Shown one piece after another: positions 56,549-64,000 of a stretch of 64,000 nucleotides of DNA (its first letter is position 1; the number at the start of each line of letters is the position of its first letter). A model generated the notes under the pieces. The model had not been told where the DNA came from. It searched no databases and was given only the letters and a program-made list of their open reading frames with translations. A program made the position numbers and the translations under genes. Source of the DNA: Streptomyces nojiriensis (GTDB taxonomy: Bacteria; Actinomycetota; Actinomycetes; Streptomycetales; Streptomycetaceae); assembly GCF_017639205.1 (NCBI RefSeq), contig NZ_CP071139.1:8245501-8309500 (forward strand). The letters run 5' to 3'.

Positions 56549-58084
56549 CTACGCCCCCTTGGTCGCTGAACCCGACGTTCCTTCGGTGCCCGGCGCATCA
56601 TCGTGGCCGGGCGTGCCGGACAATCCGCTGTGGAACGCCTCCAGCCACATTCCGGGGCCGCCGTCGTCCGCCGAGCGGGGCTCCGCCGCCGGTCGGGCGC
56701 CGGAGGTGGCCAGACGGTCCTTCCGGCGGCGCTGCGGCAAGCCGGTCGCGGTCCGCGCGGCGGCCTGCGACTGCTCGGCGGCAAGGGGCGCCGGCCTGGG
56801 CGCCGGAGCCGGCCGGGGCGTGCCCACGCCCTCCGACGAGCGGTCGAAGCTGTGCTCGCGCGGCGTGGCGGCCACGGCCCTGGGCCCCGAGGAGGAGCCG
56901 ATGCCGTGGGCGAGACCGGTCGCGGACGTCGCCGTGGTGATCAGGTGCTGCGGCACGATCACCACGGCGCGGACGCCGCCGTACGCGGACGAGCGCAGGG
57001 ACACCTGGAACCCGTACGCCTGCGCCAGCCGGCCGACCACCGCCAGCCCCAGCCGCGGCGTCTCGCCCAGGTCGTTGAGGTCGATGCCGGACTGCGCCTG
57101 CGCGAGCATCTTCTCCGCCCGGCCGCGGGCCTCCTCGCTCATGCTCAGGCCGCCGTCCTCGATCTCCACGGCGATGCCCGACTGCACCTCGACGGCCGTG
57201 AGGTGGACCCGGGTGTGCGGCGGCGAGTACCGCGTGGCGTTGTCCAGCAGCTCCGCCAGGGTGTGGATCAGCGGCTCCACGACGGGGCCGACGACGGCGA
57301 CCTCGGAGACCGAGTGCAGGTCCACCCGCTGGTAGTCGATGATCCGCGACATCGCGCCGCGCATCACGCTGTACAGGGTGACGGCCCTGCTCCACTGGCG
57401 GCCGGGGCGCGCACCGCCGAGGACCGAGATGGAATCGGCGAGCCGGCCGATCAGGGCGGTGCCGTGGTCGAGCCGCAGCAGGTCGCCGAAGACGTCCGGG
57501 TTGTTCCCGTGCCGGTCCTCCATCTCCCGCATCTCGTGGGCCTGCTGGTGGACGATCGCCTGTACGCGCCGGGCGACGTTCACGAAGGCCCGCTGTGCCG
57601 AGTCGCGCAGGCTCTCCTCGTTGTCGACCGCGTCGACGACGTGGGCCAGCACGGCCTGGAGGGCGGCTCTGAAGCGCGGGGTCAGGGCCTCGTCGTCGCC
57701 CCAGCGGCTGCCGTGGCCGCCACGCCCTCCCAGGGCGGTCAGCACCTCCTCGGCCGGCTCGCCCTTGCGCAGTCGCTCGATGGCCTCGGGCAGCACCGCC
57801 TCGGACAGCCGGGCCGCCTCGGTCTGCTGCCGGGCCAGGGCGTGCTGGAGGGCCGCGACCTGGGCGCGTCCGGCGGCGAGTGCGCGGCCGCGCCGTCGTG
57901 CCTCGACGAAGACCGCCGCGGTGCACACGGCGCCGACGGCGATCAGCGCGGTGCCGAGCGGTGCCGAGGAGGAGGCCAGCGCGCCGACCAGGCAGGCGGC
58001 GGCCACGACCGCGGTCGCGGGCAGCATCCGGCTCGCTCTTCCCTCCAGGTGGGGACTTTCGGGGGGAGTACCTCTTTGCTCCAT
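56549..58084 (-). CDS. cvnA: Conservon sensor histidine kinase-like protein
   Basis: A 511-residue protein. Two N-terminal membrane helices (MLPATAVVAAACLVGALA, GTALIAVGAVCTAAVFV), a helical cytoplasmic region with coiled-coil character, then the HATPase domain LLDNATRYSPPHTRVHL, IEIEDGG-type IEDGGLSMS and LGLAVVGRLAQAYGFQVSLRSSAYGGVRAVVIVP. A disordered Pro/Ala-rich tail follows. CvnA heads every conservon and senses an unknown cue. GAGG six bases before ATG 58084. Confidence 0.95.
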   Translation of the reverse strand: MEQRGTPPESPHLEGRASRMLPATAVVAAACLVGALASSSAPLGTALIAVGAVCTAAVFVEARRRGRALAAGRAQVAALQHALARQQTEAARLSEAVLPEAIERLRKGEPAEEVLTALGGRGGHGSRWGDDEALTPRFRAALQAVLAHVVDAVDNEESLRDSAQRAFVNVARRVQAIVHQQAHEMREMEDRHGNNPDVFGDLLRLDHGTALIGRLADSISVLGGARPGRQWSRAVTLYSVMRGAMSRIIDYQRVDLHSVSEVAVVGPVVEPLIHTLAELLDNATRYSPPHTRVHLTAVEVQSGIAVEIEDGGLSMSEEARGRAEKMLAQAQSGIDLNDLGETPRLGLAVVGRLAQAYGFQVSLRSSAYGGVRAVVIVPQHLITTATSATGLAHGIGSSSGPRAVAATPREHSFDRSSEGVGTPRPAPAPRPAPLAAEQSQAAARTATGLPQRRRKDRLATSGARPAAEPRSADDGGPGMWLEAFHSGLSGTPGHDDAPGTEGTSGSATKGA

Positions 58085-58535
58085 CGGCGTCCTCGAACTA
58101 TCGAAAAGGGGGGCCTTCTGACCGGTGGGCGGGAGCATAACTACGCCCAACTTCGCTGATGTGGGCTTTCGTTGGAGTTCATCGGACCGGAGGAACCGTT
58201 ATGCGCCATCGATGGCGTCGAATTCCGGCAAGGGAAGGGGTCCGTACGCGGTGTGCGTCGGCGTAACGGGAGGTCGACGGCGTGCCGACCCCGTTGGCCG
58301 CGCGGGAATCCGCGCTCATGTTCCGATCGGTTCGGCCGTATCCCGAGGCCCGCCGGTGGCGCGCCGGACGGAAATGCGCTAGGGCGTGTCTGACGCTTGG
58401 TCATCTGCCTGGTTCGCGGAGGCAGAGGATCGGCGAGGCCAAGACGACCCCGGCGCGATGGCGGTCGGCAAGCTTGTCGAACCTGGTAGCGGGTGTGCCC
58501 TTGAGGGCATCGACGCCGGTCGCGGGCGGCGGGGC
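58085..58535. other. Intergenic region with a transposase remnant
   Basis: Apart from the IS remnant at 58379-58515 no gene is seen. The left part probably carries the conservon promoter on the minus strand but no clear -35/-10 is recognised. Confidence 0.45.
58379..58515 (-). mobile_element. Remnant of an IS5-type transposase and its end
   Basis: On the minus strand the reading ending at 58401 gives DALKGTPATRFDKLADRHRAGVVLA then a stop, the C-terminus of IS5-family DDE transposases (RFDKLAxRYRAxVxLA). The adjoining GGGCGTGTCTGA at 58382-58393 looks like an IS end. Only about 40 residues remain, so it is a relic of a past insertion. Confidence 0.6.
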
Positions 58536-59468
58536 TCAGACCGATGCGCTGGTGTCGTAGAAGGCGCGGGCGGCGAGGCCGATCCACTCGGGGCGTTCCC
58601 AGGAAGGCCAGCGGGTACGGGCGTTCTCGTCGATGGTGGCGGCCGTGTCGTCGGCGGTGGTGCCGCACTCGCGCAGCCGTAGGGCCTCGTCGCGGACGTA
58701 GGTGAGGTAGTCGCGGACGTCGTGGATGAGCGAGGCGCCGGTGACCTCGCCGTGGCCGGGAACGACGGTCTGCGGGGCGAGTGCGGCGAGCTGGTCGAGC
58801 ACGCCGATCCAGCCCTCGCCGTCCACGTCGGTGTCGTGGGGCGGGAAGTACGGTGCGATCGGGAAGATGCGGGTTTCCAGCAGATCGCCGGCGAACAGCA
58901 CCCGGCCGTCCACAAGGACGATCTGGTCGGAGCCGGTGTGCGCGGGACCGACCTCGCGCAGCAGCACGGTACGGCCGCCGAGGTCGATCTCGGCCTCGCC
59001 CTCGTAGACCAGATCGGGGTCGACCAGTTCGACTCCTTCGAGTTCGGCGGCGACCGCGGGGCTCAGGCCCCTGAACATGCCGAGATAGCCGGCTCCCTTG
59101 CGCCGCAGTTCGGCGCGCTGGCCGCTGTTGTAGACGATCGTGGCGGCGCCCTTGAACGCCTGCGCGCCGAAGCCGTGCTCAGGATGGAAGTGGGTGAGGG
59201 TCAGGTACAGGCGGCGGTCGCCGGCCAGGCGCCGGGCGTGCTCCAGCACCATCGCGCCGTTGCGAGGGCCGAGGCCGGTGTCGATGACCAGCGCGGCCCT
59301 CTCCCCGAGGACGATGCCGACGTTGGGGACCAACTCGACGCGGTGGTCCGGGATGACGAAAACGCCCTCGGACACCTCGACGGGAGATCCCGTCACGACG
59401 GGCGGGGGGCTCTGCAGGACATCCGGCGCGCCGTCGGAGCCGAGAGGCGTGGGGTCGGTGGGGCACAT
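58536..59468 (-). CDS. MBL-fold metallo-hydrolase
   Basis: A 310-residue metallo-beta-lactamase fold. THFHPEHG is the HxHxxH-like first Zn motif, DTGLGPRNG follows the first strand, HTGSDQIVLVDGRVLFAGDLLE and VPGHGEV supply His and Asp ligands. Likely a quinone-, lactone- or sulfate-related hydrolase. Start ATG 59468. Divergent from a TetR gene with twin operators, so it is the probable target. Confidence 0.88.
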   Translation of the reverse strand: MCPTDPTPLGSDGAPDVLQSPPPVVTGSPVEVSEGVFVIPDHRVELVPNVGIVLGERAALVIDTGLGPRNGAMVLEHARRLAGDRRLYLTLTHFHPEHGFGAQAFKGAATIVYNSGQRAELRRKGAGYLGMFRGLSPAVAAELEGVELVDPDLVYEGEAEIDLGGRTVLLREVGPAHTGSDQIVLVDGRVLFAGDLLETRIFPIAPYFPPHDTDVDGEGWIGVLDQLAALAPQTVVPGHGEVTGASLIHDVRDYLTYVRDEALRLRECGTTADDTAATIDENARTRWPSWERPEWIGLAARAFYDTSASV

Positions 59469-59486
59469 GGCACAACTCCAGATCGG

Positions 59487-59546
59487 ATCTGAACAGTGTT
59501 GAGATTTCGGCCCGAGCGTAACATTCGATCTGAGCACCGCTAAGAT
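59487..59546. promoter_or_regulatory. Twin TetR operators
   Basis: ATCTGAACAGTGTTGAGAT at 59487-59505 and ATCTGAGCACCGCTAAGAT at 59528-59546 are 19-base partial palindromes of form ATCTnA(A/G)CA-GYTnAGAT. They lie between the divergent MBL and TetR genes. Confidence 0.75.
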
Positions 59547-59552
59547 GAAGGC

Positions 59553-60242
59553 ATGGCGAAGGAGCGATATCACCACGGGGACCTGCGCGGCGCGCTGCTC
59601 GACGCGGCGGAGACCCTTGTGCGGGAGCGGGGTGCCGACGGCTGGTCGCTGCGTGAGGCATCGGCACGGGTCGGCGTCAGCCCCAGCGCCGCCTACCACC
59701 ACTTCGGTTCGCGTGACGCACTCGTGTCCGCCCTGTCCGAGGTCGCGCTGGCCCGGCTGGGGAATCGCCTGCGCGACACCATGGACCAGGCGCCGGAGCA
59801 GGGTCCCGAACGTCTCGCCGCATGCGGGCGCGCCTATGTCACCTGGGCCGTCGAGGACCCGGCCGTCGCCCGGCTCGTCTTCCGCGGTGGGGCCACAACG
59901 GCGCGGTCCGCCATCTCACCCCACCCGCACGACGTGCTCACCACCGAACTCGACCGTCTGACCGACACGGGCCACCTGCCCCCGGAAGCCCGCCCGGGCG
60001 CCGAATTCGTGGTCTGGGCCGCCATCCACGGCCTGGCTGTTCTGCTCATCGACGGCCTCGTACACATCGACGACCGGCAAGGCATCGAAGGCCAGACCGA
60101 GCGTCTGGTCTTCGCCACCTTCAACGGCCTGGCGGGGGAAACCGCCCCTGAGCCGGACCGGTCCATGCCCACCACGACGCACACGCGGCGCCTCACCCGG
60201 AGCCCGGCCCCCGGCACGGCACCACGCACGCCCTCACCCTGA
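59553..60242 (+). CDS. TetR family transcriptional regulator
   Basis: A 229-residue regulator. LLDAAETLVRERGADGWSLREASARVGVSPSAAYHHFGSRDALVSAL is the TetR helix-turn-helix, with the TetR_C_13-like WHG-type C-terminal half. ATG 59553 is just after the second operator. It probably represses the divergent MBL hydrolase. The Pro/Thr/Arg tail of 35 residues is unusual. Confidence 0.92.
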   Translation: MAKERYHHGDLRGALLDAAETLVRERGADGWSLREASARVGVSPSAAYHHFGSRDALVSALSEVALARLGNRLRDTMDQAPEQGPERLAACGRAYVTWAVEDPAVARLVFRGGATTARSAISPHPHDVLTTELDRLTDTGHLPPEARPGAEFVVWAAIHGLAVLLIDGLVHIDDRQGIEGQTERLVFATFNGLAGETAPEPDRSMPTTTHTRRLTRSPAPGTAPRTPSP

Positions 60243-60404
60243 AGGCTCACGGAAGGCCGCAGGCCGGAGGGAGCCGCCCCCGGAGGCAGCGGCAGTCCCT
60301 CAGGGCGCCCTCGGCCCACCAGCGGGCCGCCACCGGAGCGCCGGTTGATCGCCACGCGTGTCGGGCGCACGGATCCCGATCCCGCGTGGGTCACCCCCGC
60401 TAGC

Positions 60405-61592
60405 ATGCGCCGCATGCCGGACGCCCTGACCAGCCCGCAGCCGTTCACCCAGCGGACCGACCCCGCGGCGATCGAGGACCTGCGGGCGCGGCTCCGCGGG
60501 ACGCGTTGGCCGGACGCGCCCGAGGACGCCGGGTGGTCGCTCGGGACCGACCTCGACTACCTCCGCGACCTCGTGACCTACTGGGCGGACCGTTTCGACT
60601 GGGCGGCGCAGGAAGCGGCACTCGCCAAGCTTCCCCGCTTCCGCGTGGCGCTCGGCGGCCTCGGAATCCATTTCCTGCACGCCCGGGCCGTCGCGCCGGC
60701 CGGGCCGGTGCTGCCGCTGGTCCTCAGCCACGGCTGGCCGGACTCGTTCTGGCGGTACACGAAGGTCGTCCCGCTCCTGACCGACCCCGGCGCGCACGGT
60801 GGCGATCCCGCGGACGCCTTCGACGTGGTCGTGCCCGACCTGCCGGGCTACGGCTACTCCGACCGTCCCGCCGGCCCGCCCCTCGACTCCATCGCCGTCG
60901 CCGGACTGTGGGCCGAGCTCATGGCCCTCCTCGGCTACCCGCGCTTCGGCGCCGCGGGTGGCGACATCGGCAGCCATGTGAGCCGCTACCTCGCGCTCGA
61001 CCACCCCGAACGGGTCGTGGCCGTCCACCGGACCGACGCGGGTGTGCCCGTCTTCACCGGCGACCCCGCGGACCTCGCGCCCGAGGAGCGCGCCTGGCTC
61101 GACAGCGCCGCTGCCTGGGGCGGCAACGAGGGTGCCTACGCGGCCGTGCACCGCACGAAGCCCCAGACCGCAGCCGTCGGACTCAACGACTCACCGGCCG
61201 GTCTCGCCGCGTGGATCGTCGAGAAGCTGCGGTCGTGGAGCGACTGCGGCGGCCACGTCGAGCGGAGCTTCACGAAGGACGAGATCCTCACGAACCTCAC
61301 GATCTACTGGCTCACGGGGACGATCGGCTCGTCGATGCGCATGTACCGTGCGAACGCCGCGATCCCGCCCGCCCAGCACGCCCGCCGCGTCGAAGTGCCG
61401 TCCGGCTTCTCGCTCTTCCCCGGTGACGTCGTCCGTCCGCCGCGGGCGTGGCTCACGCGCACGGCGAACGTCGTGCGCGTGACCGAGCCCGCGCGCGGCG
61501 GGCACTTCGCCCCGTTCGAGGAGCCCGAGCTCTACGCGGAGGAGCTGCGCGCGTTCTTCCGCCCGTACCGGACGGCCGCGGCGGCGGGCTGA
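60405..61592 (+). CDS. Epoxide hydrolase
   Basis: A 395-residue alpha/beta-hydrolase with EHN domain. The N-terminal lid (AIEDLRARLRGTRWPDAPED, LDYLRDLVTYWADRFDW) is the epoxide hydrolase N-region, HGWPDSFWRY the oxyanion motif, GGDIGSHVSRYLA carries the nucleophile Asp, and GGHFAPFEEPE the catalytic His. Tyr residues for epoxide protonation lie between. ATG 60405 or 60414 are both possible; no strong RBS. Confidence 0.88.
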   Translation: MRRMPDALTSPQPFTQRTDPAAIEDLRARLRGTRWPDAPEDAGWSLGTDLDYLRDLVTYWADRFDWAAQEAALAKLPRFRVALGGLGIHFLHARAVAPAGPVLPLVLSHGWPDSFWRYTKVVPLLTDPGAHGGDPADAFDVVVPDLPGYGYSDRPAGPPLDSIAVAGLWAELMALLGYPRFGAAGGDIGSHVSRYLALDHPERVVAVHRTDAGVPVFTGDPADLAPEERAWLDSAAAWGGNEGAYAAVHRTKPQTAAVGLNDSPAGLAAWIVEKLRSWSDCGGHVERSFTKDEILTNLTIYWLTGTIGSSMRMYRANAAIPPAQHARRVEVPSGFSLFPGDVVRPPRAWLTRTANVVRVTEPARGGHFAPFEEPELYAEELRAFFRPYRTAAAAG

Positions 61593-61605
61593 GGGTCCCG
61601 CCGCG

Positions 61606-64000
61606 TCACGCGCCGGTGTGGAGGTGGGCGGCCCACAGGGAGGGGGTCCTCGGGTAGCGGTCGCGAACCGTCCGGACCGCGTGGTGCAGGGCGGCCGCGG
61701 ACCGGTCGGGATCGAGCGTCCCCGGCGGACCGGTCGTCAGGTGCGTGTAGAAGGACTCGGCGACCGTGACGGCCAGGTGGTCGTCGATCGGCCAAAGCGT
61801 GCCGACGACGTGGGGGAAGCCCGCGAGCTGGAAGGCGCTGGCGAGGTGGATGGCTTCGTCGAGCAGGTCGGCCCTGCCGGGATCCGCGGTGCTGCAGGCG
61901 GAGAGGAAGGCCAGCCGTGCGCGGCCGAGGTCGACGCGGGCGAGGGCGGCGACGGTCAGCGGCGCGGTGGCGTGGTCCTGCAGGAACAGCCGGCTCAGGG
62001 AGGGGTCGGTACGGTCGCCGGCACCATGGCAGGCGAAGTGGGCGATGGCGCACTCCGGCAGGCGGTCGAGGACGGCGGCCAGGGTGGGAACACCGCTGCC
62101 CGCAGGCCCGGGGGCCGTTTCCTCCGGGTCGCTTCCGGGCGCGGTCAGCAGGACGGGGCGGGGCAGGAGCGACCGGAGTCGGCCGGCTTCCTCCTGCACG
62201 TACCGCAGCCGGCCGAGACCGGGGGTGGTCGGCATGGCGACGATCAGGGAACGGAGGCCGTCGGCGGTCCGGGGGCGGGGGCGCCTGGCATGGCGCAGGG
62301 CCCGGACGGTGGGTGTGTAGGAGGAGATCACCCGGTCCAGGACCGTACGGCGCTGCGGGCCCTGGCCGGGGGTGGCGTGGAAGCCGGCGGCGTGCAGGGG
62401 CAACAGCCCGAGGATGCCGCCGGGGGCCCACCACAGGCGTGGGAGGGGCTCCCCGTCCTGGTCGGGGCCGGCTGCGGGGAGCGCGTCGCCCAGTGCGGAG
62501 AGGACCGGCTCGACGGCCGCCTCCCACAGCCACTCCAGGACCCGGCACAGCGACTGCTGGGCGGAGATCCGGTCGCCGTCGGACGCCATCGTTCCGGCCA
62601 GCGCTCGGTAGAAGGTGTTCACCTGGCCGATGACGGCTTCTTCGGTGAGCCGGGGCAGCGGGCAGGAGGTGACGCCGTCGCGCGTGAGGAGGAGCGCGTC
62701 GCTGCGGTAGCGGCTGACGTTGAACGTCACCACCGGGCCGTGCGCCGCTTCGGCCAGGAGGTCGTCGAGGGTGGGCGGCAGGCCGAAGGCGGTGAACCCC
62801 TCACAGGCCCGGATGCGCGCCAGTACCGCCTCCAGCTCCTGCGCCAGGTGGTGGCGCTCGCGACCCGTCGCCGCGGTCCGGCCGGCGGCGCCGGGAGCGG
62901 CCGCCTCGGCCTGCCCCTGGTCCAGCAGGTCGCGCAGCTCGCAGAAGCGCTCGGCGAGACCGGGGTGCTCGTCGTACAGATCGGTGAGATCGCTTCGGGT
63001 CTCCAGTGCCTGGGACAGGAGCACGGCACGTCCGGCCTCCGCGAGGCGCAGGGCCCGCGCCGGCCGTTCCCGCACGTCGACGGTGGGATCGTCGAGGGCC
63101 GTGGAGGCGGCTTCGGCGGCCAGCCCGGCGGAGACGCTGCCGAGGACGAACTGCTGGTCGCCGCGGTGCAGGCGACGCGGCGCCAATTCGGGCAGCATCA
63201 GCACCGCCTGCTCCAGGAGGCCGGCGGCCAGGGCCGGGTCCGAAGGCGCGGCCCAACGAGCCGCTTCCCGCGCCGTCATGATGCGCAGGCGGGGCGGGGC
63301 CGTCCGCTCCTCGACCGTCCGCCTCCACAGGGACAGCTGCTCCTGCCCGTCCCGCTGTGCCGGGCCGTCCCGCTCGGAACGCTTCCCCAAGGCGTCGCCG
63401 AGCACGGCTTCGTACGCGGCGCGCAGGGGATAGTCCTCGGGGACGATGCGCAGGGCGCCGCGGAGCGCCTCCACGGCCTCGTCCAGATCCGCCGGTGCTG
63501 CCGTGAGGCCGAACCGCCGGAGCAGGGCGCCGCCGAGTCCGAACAGGAGGATGGCCCGGTCGACATCGGGGTACTGGTCGGGAGCGACGCGGACGGCGGC
63601 CCGGGCCGACTCCACCGCTTCGTCCAGGTCGTTCGCCTCCCCGCTGTGTTCGAACCGCGTGAGCAGGACGAAGCTGAGTGCGGACAAGCCCTGGGCGCGA
63701 TCGTGACGGTCGCCGGGGGCGTCCCGGACGGCGGCACGGGTCAGCCGCACCGCCTCCTCGAGATCCTCCATGGCCCCGGTGCGCTCGAAGCGGGCTTTCA
63801 GGACGCCCCCGAGGACGGACCGGTACTTCACCTGGTCGGGATGGCCGGCGGGGGCCGTCCGGACGACGGTGCGGATCAGTTCCACCTCCTCGTCCAGATC
63901 CGGGAGAGCCGCCGTGCGCTCGAACCGCACGCCCAGGGCGAGGCTCAGGTGGTACATGCGGCTCACGCGCTCGGCATCGCCGTCGGAGGTGGCCCGGACG
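61606..64000 (-). CDS. TPR-CHAT domain protein (N-terminus outside the window)
   Basis: At least 797 residues are present and the frame is still open at base 64000. The first about 230 visible residues are tetratricopeptide-like repeats with the phrase DLDEAVE and F-E-x-x-G/A (for example LDEAVESARAAVRVAP). The C-terminus is a CHAT caspase-like peptidase: SLIVAMPTTPGLGRL, HFACHGAGD (catalytic His) and FLSACSTADPGRADLLDEAIHLASAFQLAGFPHVVGTLWPIDD (catalytic Cys). Such fusions act in bacterial cell death or signalling, usually activated by a sensor. Partner genes are outside the window. Confidence 0.88.
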   Translation of the reverse strand, partial: VRATSDGDAERVSRMYHLSLALGVRFERTAALPDLDEEVELIRTVVRTAPAGHPDQVKYRSVLGGVLKARFERTGAMEDLEEAVRLTRAAVRDAPGDRHDRAQGLSALSFVLLTRFEHSGEANDLDEAVESARAAVRVAPDQYPDVDRAILLFGLGGALLRRFGLTAAPADLDEAVEALRGALRIVPEDYPLRAAYEAVLGDALGKRSERDGPAQRDGQEQLSLWRRTVEERTAPPRLRIMTAREAARWAAPSDPALAAGLLEQAVLMLPELAPRRLHRGDQQFVLGSVSAGLAAEAASTALDDPTVDVRERPARALRLAEAGRAVLLSQALETRSDLTDLYDEHPGLAERFCELRDLLDQGQAEAAAPGAAGRTAATGRERHHLAQELEAVLARIRACEGFTAFGLPPTLDDLLAEAAHGPVVTFNVSRYRSDALLLTRDGVTSCPLPRLTEEAVIGQVNTFYRALAGTMASDGDRISAQQSLCRVLEWLWEAAVEPVLSALGDALPAAGPDQDGEPLPRLWWAPGGILGLLPLHAAGFHATPGQGPQRRTVLDRVISSYTPTVRALRHARRPRPRTADGLRSLIVAMPTTPGLGRLRYVQEEAGRLRSLLPRPVLLTAPGSDPEETAPGPAGSGVPTLAAVLDRLPECAIAHFACHGAGDRTDPSLSRLFLQDHATAPLTVAALARVDLGRARLAFLSACSTADPGRADLLDEAIHLASAFQLAGFPHVVGTLWPIDDHLAVTVAESFYTHLTTGPPGTLDPDRSAAALHHAVRTVRDRYPRTPSLWAAHLHTGA

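Overview
The window is about 64 kb of very GC-rich DNA with third-position G/C codon bias, GTG/TTG starts, ATGA/GTGA-coupled genes and typical actinomycete families (conservon, TerD, ECF42 sigma factor, DUF4253, many TetR/MarR regulators). It is almost certainly Streptomyces or a close relative, and the accessory-rich content suggests a chromosome arm. I see no rRNA, tRNA, CRISPR array or intact mobile element. One transposase remnant lies near 58.4 kb.

Layout. 0-3.2 kb: a TetR regulator cut by the window edge with a strong dyad operator, then a uracil-DNA-glycosylase/ADP-ribosyltransferase fusion gene (broken by one extra base in a G6 run), divergent from a macrodomain gene whose promoter matches the RecA-independent DNA-damage promoter RecA-NDp. 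This looks like a writer/eraser ADP-ribosylation system tied to DNA damage. 3.3-10.4 kb: an APC amino-acid permease, an unknown protein, and a translationally coupled polyol-kinase / GlpA-like / HcnB-like redox operon. 10.5-18.9 kb: a six-gene operon (unknown protein, Dyp peroxidase, LodA-N-like protein, SPASM radical SAM, LodA-C-like/ferritin-like fusion, LodB/QhpG-like flavoprotein) that reads as a maturation system for a cysteine tryptophylquinone-type enzyme. 19-29.5 kb: hydrolase, nucleoside deaminase, CPBP protease, then a leftward group with membrane hydrolase, SulP transporter, P-type ATPase, PPK2 and a DUF3562-like protein.

29.6-47.5 kb: mostly self-contained regulator/target pairs with readable operators (MarR/Old Yellow Enzyme, MarR/MFS, TetR/DUF4386, LysR/threonine dehydratase, WYL/VOC, ECF42/DGPF protein), plus USP, TerD, NIPSNAP, polyprenyl synthase, DUF4253 and methyltransferase genes and a decayed hydrolase gene. 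47.6-51.1 kb: a Gly-rich/Ig-like/RTX secreted protein, a small secreted protein and a membrane PP2C phosphatase. 51.6-53.6 kb: a two-gene C-methyltransferase/terpene synthase cluster. 53.8-58.1 kb: a complete conservon (histidine kinase, roadblock, DUF742, GTPase, P450); its P450 lacks the ExxR motif (CYP157 type). 58.4-64 kb: transposase remnant, MBL hydrolase/TetR pair with twin operators, epoxide hydrolase, and a TPR-CHAT protease-like protein cut by the window end.

Functions come from reading motifs by eye; no database search was possible. The two most noteworthy systems are the UDG-ART/macrodomain pair (0.6-3.2 kb) and the CTQ-like operon (10.5-18.9 kb).
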